A DNA stretch of 32,476 nucleotides. Origin: Egibacter sp. Its GTDB lineage: Bacteria > Actinomycetota > Nitriliruptoria > Euzebyales > Egibacteraceae. The translations under genes were made by a program, and so were the position numbers. The notes beneath the pieces were generated by a model. The model saw only the letters and a list, made by a program, of their open reading frames with translations. It made no database searches and was not told where the DNA came from. The stretch covers positions 1-32,476 of the forward strand of contig PWFH01000115.1 of NCBI GenBank assembly GCA_003553795.1, in the 5' to 3' direction. Positions 7,662-15,909 of the stretch are shown here, in pieces; positions within the stretch are counted from its first letter, which is position 1, and each line of letters begins with the position of its first letter.

Positions 7662-8890
7662 GACGTCGCCTCGGCGCCGAGGGCCTCCCCGCGGACCTCG
7701 CGCAGGACCCGCTCGACCTCGTCGACGTCCTTGTCGCCGCGACCCGAGAGGTTGAGGACGACGACGCCGTCGGGCCCGAGCTCGCCGGCGAGGCGCAGCG
7801 CGGGCAGGACCGCGTGGGCGGGCTCGAGGGCCGGGATGATGCCCTCGAGCTCGGAGAGCAGCCGGAAGCCCTCGAGGGCCTCGGTGTCGCTCGCCGCGAG
7901 GTAGGTCCCGCGACCGGAGTCGGCGAGCCAGGCGTGCTCGGGGCCGACACCCGGGTAGTCGAGGCCGGCGGAGACCGAGTGGGTCGGGCGCACCTGGCCG
8001 TAGTCGTCCTGGAGGACGTAGCTGCGCGCGCCGTGGAGGATGCCCTCGGTGCCACCGGAGATCGTCGCGGCGTGGCGGGGGGTGTCGAGGCCCTCTCCGC
8101 CGGCCTCGACGCCGACGAGGCGCACCCCGGCGTCGTCGATGAAGGGGTGGAACATCCCCATGGCGTTCGAGCCACCGCCGACGCAGGCGACGACGGCGTC
8201 GGGCAGGCGGCCCTCGCGCTCGAGGATCTGGACGCGGGTCTCCTCGCCGATGACCTTGACGAACTCCCGCACGAGCATCGGGAAGGGGTGGGGGCCGACG
8301 ACCGAGCCGATGAGGTAGTGCGTCGTGGCGACGTTGGTGACCCAGTCGCGCATCGCCTCGTTGATCGCGTCCTTGAGCGTGCGCGTGCCCGAGGTCACCG
8401 GCACGACCTCAGCGCCCATGAGCTGCATCCGCACGACGTTGAGGTGCTGGCGGCGGGTGTCCTCCTCGCCCATGTAGACGATGCACTCCATGCCGAGCAG
8501 CGCGGCGATCGTCGCCGTGGCCACGCCGTGCTGGCCCGCCCCGGTCTCGGCGATGAGGCGGCGCTTGCCCATGCGCTCGGCGAGCAGCCCCTGGCCGAGG
8601 ACGTTGCAGAGCTTGTGGCTGCCGGTGTGCGCGAGGTCCTCGCGCTTGAGGTAGATCCGCGCCCCGCCCCCGTGGGCGGTGAGGCGCTCGGCGAGGTAGA
8701 GCTTCGTCGGGCGGCCGCCGTAGTCCTCGCGCAGTGCGGCCATGCGCGCGCCGAACGCGGGGTCGGCCTGGGCCTCGGCGAGGGCGGCCTCGAGCTCGCC
8801 GAGGGCCCCGATGAGCGCCTCGGGCACGAAGCGGCCGCCGAAGCGGCCGTAGTGGCTGGCGTCGGTGGCAGGAAGGTCGGTCGCGGTCAC
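7658..8890 (-). CDS. trpB: Tryptophan synthase beta subunit
   Basis: TrpB is the PLP enzyme that condenses indole with serine to give tryptophan. The 410-residue sequence has [11 protein letters not shown] near the N-terminus, the PLP-lysine segment [26 protein letters not shown], the glycine-rich phosphate cradle [10 protein letters not shown] and [16 protein letters not shown] near the C-terminal half. This matches the TrpB1 type that pairs with TrpA. The GTG at 8890 overlaps the trpC stop and its own stop overlaps the trpA GTG, so trpC-trpB-trpA are joined by two GTGA overlaps. Confidence 0.98.
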   Translation of the reverse strand: MTATDLPATDASHYGRFGGRFVPEALIGALGELEAALAEAQADPAFGARMAALREDYGGRPTKLYLAERLTAHGGGARIYLKREDLAHTGSHKLCNVLGQGLLAERMGKRRLIAETGAGQHGVATATIAALLGMECIVYMGEEDTRRQHLNVVRMQLMGAEVVPVTSGTRTLKDAINEAMRDWVTNVATTHYLIGSVVGPHPFPMLVREFVKVIGEETRVQILEREGRLPDAVVACVGGGSNAMGMFHPFIDDAGVRLVGVEAGGEGLDTPRHAATISGGTEGILHGARSYVLQDDYGQVRPTHSVSAGLDYPGVGPEHAWLADSGRGTYLAASDTEALEGFRLLSELEGIIPALEPAHAVLPALRLAGELGPDGVVVLNLSGRGDKDVDEVERVLREVRGEALGAEATS

Positions 8891-9738
8891 GGTCGCTCCA
8901 ACGTCGCTCGGCCCGGGTCGTCCCCCCGCTCGCCACGCCCGGCTGCCACCAGGCTACGCACCTCGGCGGCGGGATCCACCGCCGTGACGACGTGGGTGCC
9001 GACGAGCACGGCGTCGGCGCCGGCGGCGGCGACCCGGGCGACGTCGGCGGGCGCGGCCACGCCCGACTCGGCGACGGCGAGCGCGCCGTCCGGCAGCGCC
9101 GCGACGCAGGCGGCGAAGCGCGCCGGGTCGACCTCGAGGGTGGCGAGGTCGCGGGCGTTGACGCCGACGACGGGGCGCGTCGTCGGGGCGGCCGCCGCCA
9201 GCGCCGTCCGGGCGCGCTCGGCCTCGGCGACGTCGTGCACCTCGACGAGGGCCTCGAGGCCGGCCTGCCCGGCCTCGGCGAGCAGGCCGGCGAGCGTGGC
9301 GTCGTCGAGCGCGGCGACGATGAGCAGGACCGCCGCCGCCCCGGCCGCGCGCGCCTCCCACACCTGGTAGGCGTCGACGAGGAAGTCCTTGCGGATCGTC
9401 GGCGCGTCGGTGCCGGCGGCGACGACGGCGAGGTCGGCGAGCGTGCCGCGGAAGTGCGCCGGCTCGGTGAGCACGCTCACCGCCGCCGCGCCGCCGTCGA
9501 CGTAGGCCCGCGCCCGGGCGAGGGGGTCGGGCAGCCAGGCGAGGTGGCCCGCCGAGGGGCTCGCCCGCTTGAGCTCGGCGATGACCGCGGTGCCCGGCCC
9601 GCCGAGTGCTGCGGCGAGCGACGGCGGGGTGGGGGTGGCCAGCCCCTGCTCGCGCAGCGCGGCGTCACCGACGAGGCGACGCGCCTCGGCGACGCGCTCG
9701 CGGGCCTGCGCGCAGGCGAGGTCGAGGAAGCTCTCCAC
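8887..9738 (-). CDS. trpC: Indole-3-glycerol phosphate synthase
   Basis: This enzyme closes the indole ring from CdRP in tryptophan synthesis. The 283-residue barrel shows [13 protein letters not shown] (residues 52-64, catalytic Lys57), [22 protein letters not shown] with the second catalytic Lys, LVEVHDV with the catalytic Glu, [13 protein letters not shown] and [12 protein letters not shown] chose the GTG at 9738 because it begins the family's usual N-terminus ([10 protein letters not shown]) and has CGGAG about 8 nt upstream; the frame stays open further upstream but is not protein-like. No trpF or trpD lies next to it. It leads the trpCBA block and diverges from the MFS gene across 85 bp, so it needs its own promoter there. 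Confidence 0.96.
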   Translation of the reverse strand: MESFLDLACAQARERVAEARRLVGDAALREQGLATPTPPSLAAALGGPGTAVIAELKRASPSAGHLAWLPDPLARARAYVDGGAAAVSVLTEPAHFRGTLADLAVVAAGTDAPTIRKDFLVDAYQVWEARAAGAAAVLLIVAALDDATLAGLLAEAGQAGLEALVEVHDVAEAERARTALAAAAPTTRPVVGVNARDLATLEVDPARFAACVAALPDGALAVAESGVAAPADVARVAAAGADAVLVGTHVVTAVDPAAEVRSLVAAGRGERGDDPGRATLERP

Positions 9739-9823
9739 GGGCGGGCTCCGATCGGTCGACGCGGGGCGGATGCGTGCCGCGGCGCGGGGCGTGACGCACC
9801 GACGGCAGGGTAGCGTCCGCGTG
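9739..9823. promoter_or_regulatory. Divergent promoter region trpC / MFS gene
   Basis: These 85 bp separate trpC (minus) from the exporter gene (plus). On the plus strand TAGCGT (9811-9816) fits a TANNNT -10 and ends 7 nt before the ATG at 9824, predicting a leaderless mRNA. On the minus strand TACCCT (9812-9807) shares bases with it and could serve trpC, giving a leader of about 60 nt. No Trp-codon leader peptide or attenuator is visible. No convincing -35 is seen for either. Confidence 0.4.
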
Positions 9824-11080
9824 ATGGCCGACTCCCCCGCGCCCGACGCCGCGACGCCGCGCCCGGTGCGCGCCCTGCTCACCGACCCGACGTTCGGGCC
9901 GTGGTTCCTCGGCAACCTCGCCTCGAACAGCGGCAACTGGCTCTACAACGTCACCGCGGCGGTCGTCGTCTTCAACCTCACCGGCTCGGCCCTGCTCGTC
10001 GGGCTCGTGAGCGTCGCGCAGTTCGCCTCCCTCGCGGTGCTCTCCCCCTGGGCGGGCGCGCTCGCCGACCGCCTCGACCGGCGGCTGCTCCTGCTCGCGA
10101 GCCAGTCGGTCGCCGCGGCGAGCGCGACGGCGATCGCCGTCGCCGTCGTCGTGCTCGGCGTCGACGGGCTGCCCGGCGCGTGGCCGGTCATCGCCGCGAG
10201 CGGGGGCATCGGCGTCGGCGTCGCCTTCGCCGGCCCCGCGCTCAACGCCCTCGTGCCCGCGCTCGTGCCCGACGCCGACCTCGAGGACGCTGTCGCGCTG
10301 ACCTCGCTGACCTTCAACATCGGCCGCGCGCTCGGCCCCGCGGTCGGCGGGGTGCTCCTCGCCACCGTCGGCGCCGAGGTCGCCTTCGTCGCCAACGCCG
10401 TGAGCTTCCTCGCCCTCATCGGCGCGCTCGCGGTCATCCGTCCGCGGGAGGTCGACCGCAGCGGCAGCGGGGACCGCTCGGTGCGGGCGGGACTCGCCTA
10501 CGTCCGCGCCGACGGGGTCCTCGTCCTGCTCCTCGTCGGCGTCGGCGCGGTCGGCTTCGCCACCGATCCCATCAACACCCTCGCGCCGCCGCTCGCCGCC
10601 GCGCTCGGCGGCGGTGACGGGCTCGTGGCCTTCCTCGTCAGCGCCTTCGGCCTCGGCGCCGCGGCGGTCGCGCTGCTCGCCGGGCGGGCCCAGCGCCGCG
10701 CCGGCCTCGCCACCGTCGCGACGGGGGGCAGCCTCCTGCTCGCCTGCGGGCTCGCCCTCGCCGCGCTCGCGCCGGTCGCCGCGCTCGCGCTCGTCGGCTT
10801 CGCGGCGATGGGCGCGGGCTTCCTCCTCGCCCTCACGAGCCTCACCGCCCTGCTCCAGCGCCGGGTGCGCGAGGACGTGCGGGGGCGGGTCATGGCCCTG
10901 TGGACCGTCGCCTTCCTCGGCACACGCCCGCTCGCCGCCCTCGTCGACGGCGCCGCGGCCGACGCCTTCGGGGTGCGCCCCGCCTTCGGGATCGCCATCG
11001 CCGTCGCCCTGCTCGGTGCGGCGGTCGGCCGGGCGCTCCAGGGCCGCATGGGGGCACCCGCGCCGGCGCCACGGGTCTGA
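9824..11080 (+). CDS. MFS transporter, EntS-like exporter family
   Basis: This 418-residue polytopic membrane protein has about 12 hydrophobic helices. It opens with a TDPTFGPWFLGNLASNSGNW segment, then GALADRLDRRLLLLASQ, the loop between helices 2 and 3 that marks MFS proteins (G-x-x-x-D-R-x-x-R-R). LTFNIGRALGPAVGG and RVREDVRGRVMALW in the second half are typical of the MFS_3/EntS-like group, which includes siderophore and drug exporters. The substrate cannot be told. I chose ATG 9824 because the MFS N-terminus begins there and a -10 hexamer lies 7 nt upstream; GTG 9821 is an alternative adding one residue. The fructoside operon has its own promoter after a 144-bp gap, so a role in sugar use is uncertain. 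Confidence 0.85.
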   Translation: MADSPAPDAATPRPVRALLTDPTFGPWFLGNLASNSGNWLYNVTAAVVVFNLTGSALLVGLVSVAQFASLAVLSPWAGALADRLDRRLLLLASQSVAAASATAIAVAVVVLGVDGLPGAWPVIAASGGIGVGVAFAGPALNALVPALVPDADLEDAVALTSLTFNIGRALGPAVGGVLLATVGAEVAFVANAVSFLALIGALAVIRPREVDRSGSGDRSVRAGLAYVRADGVLVLLLVGVGAVGFATDPINTLAPPLAAALGGGDGLVAFLVSAFGLGAAAVALLAGRAQRRAGLATVATGGSLLLACGLALAALAPVAALALVGFAAMGAGFLLALTSLTALLQRRVREDVRGRVMALWTVAFLGTRPLAALVDGAAADAFGVRPAFGIAIAVALLGAAVGRALQGRMGAPAPAPRV

Positions 11081-11170
11081 CGCCCCCCGGCAACCCGCGA
11101 CGCCGCGCAACCCTGACGAGCGCCGAGCCACGCGCTGCCACAGGCCGGTCGACTCGGTGCGAGAAACCTC

Positions 11171-11224
11171 TTGACAGCCGTCAGGACCACGCTGTAAAAA
11201 CGATTTGGCGAAAGGATTCAGCAG
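11171..11224 (+). promoter_or_regulatory. Promoter and candidate LacI-type operator for the fructoside operon
   Basis: TTGACA at 11171-11176 is a consensus -35. TGTAAA at 11193-11198 follows after 16 bp as the likely -10. The stretch is strikingly AT-rich for this window. AAAACGATTT (11197-11206) is a partly symmetric site with the central CG pair typical of LacI-family operators and overlaps the -10/start region. TGAC-AGCC-GTCA at 11172-11183 is a second inverted repeat over the -35. Both would let the LacI protein block its own operon. The aaaggattcag stretch before ATG 11225 provides an AAAGGA ribosome-binding site. Confidence 0.6.
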
Positions 11225-12259
11225 ATGGGTCACGACGCGCATCCCCCGGTCCGGCTCGTCGACGTCGCCCAGCGTGCCGGCGTGTCGACCTCGACGGCCT
11301 CGGTCGTGCTCAACGGCAAGGCCGAGCGCATCCCCGACGCCACCCGCCAGCGCATCCTCGACGCCGCCGAGGACCTCCACTACCGCGGCAACGCGATGGC
11401 GCGCAGCCTCCGGACGCAGCGCTCGATGACCCTCGCGCTCATCTCCGACGAGGTCGCGACCCAGCCCTACGCAGGCGCGCTCATCAAGGGCGCGCAGGAG
11501 GCGGCATGGGCGGCGCGCTACGTGCTCGTCGTCGCCGAGACGATGGGCAACCCCGACCGCGAGCGCCAGACCATCGAGGAGCTGTCCTACCGCCAGCTCG
11601 ACGGGATCGTCTACGGCGCGATGTTCCACCAGGTCATCAGCCCGCCGGCGATCCCCGCCGAGACGCCGACGGTCCTCGTCGACGCGCGCGACCCCGAGGC
11701 CTCGCTCACCAGCGTCGTGCCCGACGAGGTCCAGGGCGCCTACGACGCGGTGACCCATCTCGTCGAGGCGGGCCACACCCGCATCGGCTACCTGCAGAAC
11801 TTCACCGACATCCCCGCGACCGGGCTGCGCCTCGAGGGCTACGAGCGGGCCCTCAAGGACGCCGGCCTCGAGCTCGACCCCGCGCTCGTCGGCGAGACGG
11901 TGCCGGAGAACCGGGCGGTGTCGGTGGAGGCGACGATCGCGCTGCTCGAGCAGCCGGACCGGCCCACGGCGCTGTTCTGCTTCAGCGACCGGGCCGCCGC
12001 CGGCGCCTACGCCGCCGCCCGCACCCTCGGGCTGCGCATCCCCGAGGAGCTCTCGATCGTCGGCTTCGACAACCTCGAGCTCATCGCCGGCTGGCTCGAC
12101 CCGGGCCTCACGACGATGCAGCTGCCCCACGAGGCGATGGGGCGCTGGGCCATCGAGCGGCTCATCCGCCTCATCGACGACCCTGCGACCCCACCGAAGC
12201 AGAAGCTCATGCCCTGCCCGCTCGTCGAGCGCGGCTCGGTCGGTCCCCCACCCGGCTGA
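11225..12259 (+). CDS. LacI-family transcriptional regulator
   Basis: This 344-residue regulator has an N-terminal LacI helix-turn-helix (VRLVDVAQRAGVSTSTASVV, residues 9-28), the hinge helix near 48-64, then a periplasmic-binding-protein-like sugar-sensing domain. The end pattern IPEELSIVGFDNLE...LTTMQLPHEAMG is typical of the family. It is first in an operon with a sugar ABC transporter and a GH32 enzyme, so the effector is probably a fructose-containing sugar. The promoter directly upstream carries a candidate operator, implying autoregulation and control of the whole operon. The ATG at 11225 starts the conserved region with an AAAGGA site upstream. Confidence 0.93.
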   Translation: MGHDAHPPVRLVDVAQRAGVSTSTASVVLNGKAERIPDATRQRILDAAEDLHYRGNAMARSLRTQRSMTLALISDEVATQPYAGALIKGAQEAAWAARYVLVVAETMGNPDRERQTIEELSYRQLDGIVYGAMFHQVISPPAIPAETPTVLVDARDPEASLTSVVPDEVQGAYDAVTHLVEAGHTRIGYLQNFTDIPATGLRLEGYERALKDAGLELDPALVGETVPENRAVSVEATIALLEQPDRPTALFCFSDRAAAGAYAAARTLGLRIPEELSIVGFDNLELIAGWLDPGLTTMQLPHEAMGRWAIERLIRLIDDPATPPKQKLMPCPLVERGSVGPPPG

Positions 12260-12368
12260 GCCGGGGATCGCCCGCCACGGCCACGCCCCGGGGGCGCCCC
12301 GCCCGCAGGACCGCCACGCCGCGGCACCCCACCGCGGCACCGACCCGGCACAGGAGAGGAAGTCACCG
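12260..12368 (+). other. Intergenic leader between regulator and binding-protein genes
   Basis: These 109 bp hold a GGGGCGCCCC palindrome, a direct repeat CCGCGGCACC at 12319-12328 and 12332-12341, and a strong AGGAGAGGA ribosome-binding site before ATG 12369. No second operator or AT-rich promoter is visible, so transcription probably reads through from the regulator promoter. The hairpin may attenuate or process the message; this is inference. Confidence 0.4.
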
Positions 12369-13856
12369 ATGGACCAGTCACGGCACCGCAAGGGATGGAA
12401 GGCGCTGCTCGCACTCGTCGCACTGCTCGCGCTCGTCGCCGCGGCGTGCGCCGACGACGACGCCGACACCGCTGAGGACGAGCAGGAGGAGGAGGCGACC
12501 GAGGAGGCCGTCGACGACGACGATGGCGAGGCTGATGGCGAGGCTGCGGCCGACGGTGAGGTCGAGGGCACCCTGCGCATCGCGCTCTTCACGGACGAGG
12601 ACTCGATCAGCGACCCCCGCGTCGAGAGCTTCAACGAGGTCTACCCCGACGTCGCGGTGGAGTTCCTGCCGATCAGCGCCGTCGACTGGGAGGACTACTT
12701 CACCGCGGTCCTCGCCGAGGTGGCCGCGGGCAACACCCCCGACCTCGTCGCCGTGGCCACGGAGGGCACCCAGCTCTTCGCCGCCGAGGGGCTCGGCCAC
12801 CCCCTCGACGAGTTCGTCGAGCGCGACGCCGAGGAGCTCGAGGACTACTTCGACGACGTCCACCCGGCCCTCGTCGAGGCGATGATGTACGAGGGCTCGC
12901 TCTACCAGTTCCCCGACGACTGGAACGCGGCGAACATGTACCTCAACACCTCCCTCCTCGAGGAGGCGGGGCTCGAGATGCCCGACGCCGACTGGACGAA
13001 GGACGACTTCGAGGACTACGCCCGCGCGATCGCCGAGGAGACCGACGCCGACTTCGGCTACGGCTGGACGAACCGCCTGTGGGGCTCGTGGATGCCGTGG
13101 ATCTTCGCCAACGACGGCAACCTCTTCACCGAGGAGCGCGCGCCCGGCGGGGAGTGGCTCTGGGAGCGCTTCTACGCCGAGGACCCTGCCGCGGAGGGCC
13201 GTGGCGGCGGCTGGCGCTGGGAGGAGCCGACCGCGAACTCCCCCGAGGTCGTCGAGGCGCTCGAGTACGTCGTCGAGCTCCGTGACGAGGGCCTGACCCC
13301 CGCGGTCGAGATCGGCGGCGGGGAGCTCCTCGAGGGCTTCTTCGCCTCCGAGCAGATGGGGATGACCCCCGCCGGGGGCTTCTGGGCCGGCGGTCTGGCC
13401 GGCGCGGGCATGGAGCCCGGCGACTTCGACGTCCAGCTCTGGCCCGAGTGGGAGAGCCAGCGCCACCAGTTCGGGACCGCCGGCTTCGTCATGACCGACG
13501 ACAGCGAGAACAAGGAGGCGGCCTGGGCCTGGATCAAGCACACGATCCAGCGCGAGGTCATGGAGCTGCGGCCGGAGCACCAGGCCAACGTCACGACGCC
13601 GGTGCGCCGCTCGATGGTCAACGACGAGCGCTACGCCGACACCGGGCCGGCGAACTGGGAGACGTTCTACGCCACCCTCGACGACCACCCCGAGACCGCG
13701 CCGATCCCGGCGCCGCCGATCGCCAACCCGATGACCGAGGCCTTCGTGCGCTGGACGCAGCTGGCGGTCAGCGGCGCGGAGACCCCGCAGGAGGCGATGG
13801 ACGGGCTGCAGGCCGAGCTCGAGGAGATCCTCGAGGCCCACGGCGACCAGTACTAG
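12369..13856 (+). CDS. Sugar ABC transporter substrate-binding lipoprotein
   Basis: This 495-residue extracytoplasmic binding protein is of the family 1 solute-binding (MalE/UgpB-like) type. A basic start (RHRKGWK) is followed by a hydrophobic stretch and the lipobox VAAAC with Cys27, so it should be cleaved and lipidated; Lgt is encoded at 25725. Residues 29-66 form an unusually acidic linker (22 of 38 are Asp or Glu, no basic residue). The mature domain begins near EGTLRIALF, with FNEVYPDVAVEF, AGNTPDLVAV, PDDWNAANMYLNTSLLEEAG and GFVMTDDSENKEAAWAWIK as family landmarks. The ligand is probably a fructose-containing oligosaccharide, judged from the GH32 gene in the same operon. The start has AGGAGAGGA upstream. 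Confidence 0.93.
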   Translation: MDQSRHRKGWKALLALVALLALVAAACADDDADTAEDEQEEEATEEAVDDDDGEADGEAAADGEVEGTLRIALFTDEDSISDPRVESFNEVYPDVAVEFLPISAVDWEDYFTAVLAEVAAGNTPDLVAVATEGTQLFAAEGLGHPLDEFVERDAEELEDYFDDVHPALVEAMMYEGSLYQFPDDWNAANMYLNTSLLEEAGLEMPDADWTKDDFEDYARAIAEETDADFGYGWTNRLWGSWMPWIFANDGNLFTEERAPGGEWLWERFYAEDPAAEGRGGGWRWEEPTANSPEVVEALEYVVELRDEGLTPAVEIGGGELLEGFFASEQMGMTPAGGFWAGGLAGAGMEPGDFDVQLWPEWESQRHQFGTAGFVMTDDSENKEAAWAWIKHTIQREVMELRPEHQANVTTPVRRSMVNDERYADTGPANWETFYATLDDHPETAPIPAPPIANPMTEAFVRWTQLAVSGAETPQEAMDGLQAELEEILEAHGDQY

Positions 13857-13867
13857 GCCGCCGCCGC

Positions 13868-13931
13868 GGTGGGGGTCGGCCCCCGACACCGGCCCCCACC
13901 CGCCGCCGCCCGCGAAGCGCGCGGGCGGCGG
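13868..13931 (+). terminator. Two strong GC hairpins after the binding-protein gene
   Basis: Just after the stop (13854-13856), GGTGGGGG (13868-13875) pairs perfectly with CCCCCACC (13893-13900). A second stem of 12 perfect G-C pairs (13903-13914 with 13920-13931) closes the 5-nt loop AAGCG. There is no T-tract, and the next gene is a partner in the same operon. A partial terminator or a 3' mRNA stabiliser that raises binding-protein output over permeases is more likely than full termination. Confidence 0.6.
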
Positions 13932-13978
13932 ACCCGAACCCCCCTCACCCCCGAGGACGACCGCACGGAGGGTCCGAC

Positions 13979-14926
13979 ATGGCCACCGACACGAGCGTCG
14001 CGGAGCGCAGGACGCTGCGCACGGCCTTCTCCACCAAGGACATGGACGGGCTGCGACGACGGCGGGCCCTGCTCGGCTACGTCTTCCTCTCGCCGAGCAT
14101 CGTCGGGATCTCGATCTTCACCGCGATCCCCATCGTCGTCGCGCTGCTGCTGAGCCTCTTCGAGTGGAACCTCATCACCGACCCCGAGTTCGTCGGGCTC
14201 GCGAACTACGAGCGGCTCGTCAGCGACGCGCGCACGCTGACGACGTTCCTCAACACCGCGATCTTCGTCGCGCTCGCGGTCGGCCTGCAGCTCGGCATCG
14301 CGCTCATGCTCGCGCTCGGCCTGCAGCGGGCGATGCCCGGCTGGCTGCGGGTCGGGCTGCGCGCAGCCTACGTCTTCCCGCTGCTGACCTCGGCGGCGTC
14401 GATCTCGATCGTCCTGACCTACACGTTCAACGAGAGCTTCGGCATCGCGAACTACTACCTCGGGCTCGTCGGCATCGACCCGGTCCCGTGGCTGAACTCC
14501 TCGCCGTACGCGCTGTTCGCCGTCGTGCTCACCTTCGTCTGGCACCAGCTCGGGTTCACGTTCCTCATCATCCTCGGCGGGGTCGCGTCGATGCCGCGCG
14601 ACGTCCTCGACGCCGCCGACGTCGACGGCGCGGCGGGCTGGCGCCGCCTCGTCCACATCACCATCCCGCTCGTGAGCCCCTCGCTGCTCGTCGCCGCGGT
14701 CATGAGCTTCATCAACGCGATGCAGGTCTTCGACCAGCCCTACGTCATGACCCGCGGCGGGCCCGGCGACAGCACGCGCACCGTCGTCATGGGGATCTAC
14801 GACGCGGCGTTCCGCAACCTCGAGCTCGGCTACGGCGCGGCGATCAGCGTCGTCCTCTTCGTGCTCATCCTCCTCGTCACCGCCCTGCAGTTCCGCCTCA
14901 GCACCCGTTGGGTCTTCTACCAGTAG
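13979..14926 (+). CDS. Sugar ABC transporter permease (MalF/UgpA-like)
   Basis: This 315-residue inner-membrane permease has about six helices. The cytoplasmic N-terminus is followed by LLGYVFLSPSIVGISIF (first helix) and a LFEWNLITDPEFVGLANYE loop characteristic of MalF/UgpA-type subunits. The ATPase-docking EAA loop reads DVLDAADVDGAAGWRRLVHI. The TRGGPGDSTRTVVMGIYD segment precedes the last helices. The frame is open far upstream, but the ATG at 13979 has GGAGGG at 13967-13972 and begins the expected N-terminus. It forms the channel with the next gene. Confidence 0.94.
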   Translation: MATDTSVAERRTLRTAFSTKDMDGLRRRRALLGYVFLSPSIVGISIFTAIPIVVALLLSLFEWNLITDPEFVGLANYERLVSDARTLTTFLNTAIFVALAVGLQLGIALMLALGLQRAMPGWLRVGLRAAYVFPLLTSAASISIVLTYTFNESFGIANYYLGLVGIDPVPWLNSSPYALFAVVLTFVWHQLGFTFLIILGGVASMPRDVLDAADVDGAAGWRRLVHITIPLVSPSLLVAAVMSFINAMQVFDQPYVMTRGGPGDSTRTVVMGIYDAAFRNLELGYGAAISVVLFVLILLVTALQFRLSTRWVFYQ

Positions 14927-14935
14927 GAGCCAGCC

Positions 14936-15859
14936 GTGGCCGTCGACGCCCTGACCTCCCGTCCCGCCAGCTCCGACGTCACACCCGACGCCGGTCTCCC
15001 GGACTCGCCCCCACCGCGTGAGCGCCGCAGGGGCCCGCGTCAGCTGCTGTCGCACTACGGGTCGCTCGCGCTGCTGCTGTTCGCTGCGGCGGTCATGCTC
15101 GCCCCGCTGCTGTGGGCGGTGTCGACCTCGCTGCGCGTTCCCGCCGAGTCGTTCACGCTGCCGCCGCAGTGGCTGCCGACGGACTTCGTCTGGGAGAACT
15201 ACCTCGCGGTCTTCGAGGTGTCGCAGTTCGCCCGCTACCTCACGAACAACATCATCGTCACCGTCGCGATCGTCCTCGGGCAGATGGCCACGGCGAGCCT
15301 CGCCGGCTACGCCTTCGCCAAGCTCGAGTTCCCCGGGCGCAAGCTCCTCTTCGGGCTCGTCCTCGCGACGATCATGGTGCCGATCCAGGTCACGATCGTG
15401 CCGGTGTTCATCCTCATCACCCAGATCGGCTGGGCCGACACCCTGCTCTCGCTCATCGTGCCGGCGTGGCCGACGGCCTTCGGCACGTTCCTCATGCGCC
15501 AGTACTTCAAGACCGTGCCCGACGAGCTCGCCGAGGCCGCGTCCATCGACGGCGCAGGGCAGTGGCAGATCTTCTACCGCGTCTACCTGCCGCTGGCCAA
15601 GCCCGGCCTCGCGGTCGTGGCGATCCTCGCCTTCAACTACCACTGGAACGAGTTCTTCCGGCCGCTGGTGTTCCTCTCCAGCCCGGAGAACTTCACGCTG
15701 CCGCTGGGGCTCGTCAACCTCCAGGGCTACATGGGCACCGGCTCGATCTCCATCGTCCTCGCCGGGATCGTCATCTCCCTCATCCCCGTCCTCGTGATCT
15801 TCATCATCGCGCAGCGCTTCGTCATCGAGGGCCTCATGCGCGGCGGCCTCAAGGGCTGA
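14936..15859 (+). CDS. Sugar ABC transporter permease (MalG/UgpE-like)
   Basis: This 307-residue permease is of the MalG/UgpE type. It has a hydrophilic start of about 35 residues, then around six helices. Landmarks are the VSTSLRVPAESFTLPPQWLP loop after helix 1, TASLAGYAFAKLEFPGR and the EAA loop DELAEAASIDGAGQWQIF. The family's conserved end is present (IAQRFVIEGLMRGGLKG). It starts with GTG at 14936, with GGAG at 14926-14929 overlapping the preceding TAG. No ATP-binding subunit follows; a shared MsmK/MsiK-type ATPase elsewhere in the genome would have to energise the pair. Confidence 0.94.
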   Translation: MAVDALTSRPASSDVTPDAGLPDSPPPRERRRGPRQLLSHYGSLALLLFAAAVMLAPLLWAVSTSLRVPAESFTLPPQWLPTDFVWENYLAVFEVSQFARYLTNNIIVTVAIVLGQMATASLAGYAFAKLEFPGRKLLFGLVLATIMVPIQVTIVPVFILITQIGWADTLLSLIVPAWPTAFGTFLMRQYFKTVPDELAEAASIDGAGQWQIFYRVYLPLAKPGLAVVAILAFNYHWNEFFRPLVFLSSPENFTLPLGLVNLQGYMGTGSISIVLAGIVISLIPVLVIFIIAQRFVIEGLMRGGLKG

Positions 15860-15909
15860 GGCCCCGCCGCGAACGGCCAGCCACCCACCGACGTCAGGAG
15901 AGCACCGCC

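Noticed and set aside
9739-9823. Trp attenuator or leader peptide before trpC
   Set aside because: No Trp-codon-rich short frame and no terminator/antiterminator pair with a T-tract can be seen.
12319-12341. Direct repeat CCGCGGCACC x2 as a regulator site
   Set aside because: The 13-bp period and the GC-only content near a ribosome-binding site give no specific support; chance repeats are common at this base composition.
9665-12634. 989-codon open frame on the minus strand
   Set aside because: It is antisense to the MFS, LacI and binding-protein genes, all of which have clear domains and ribosome-binding sites.
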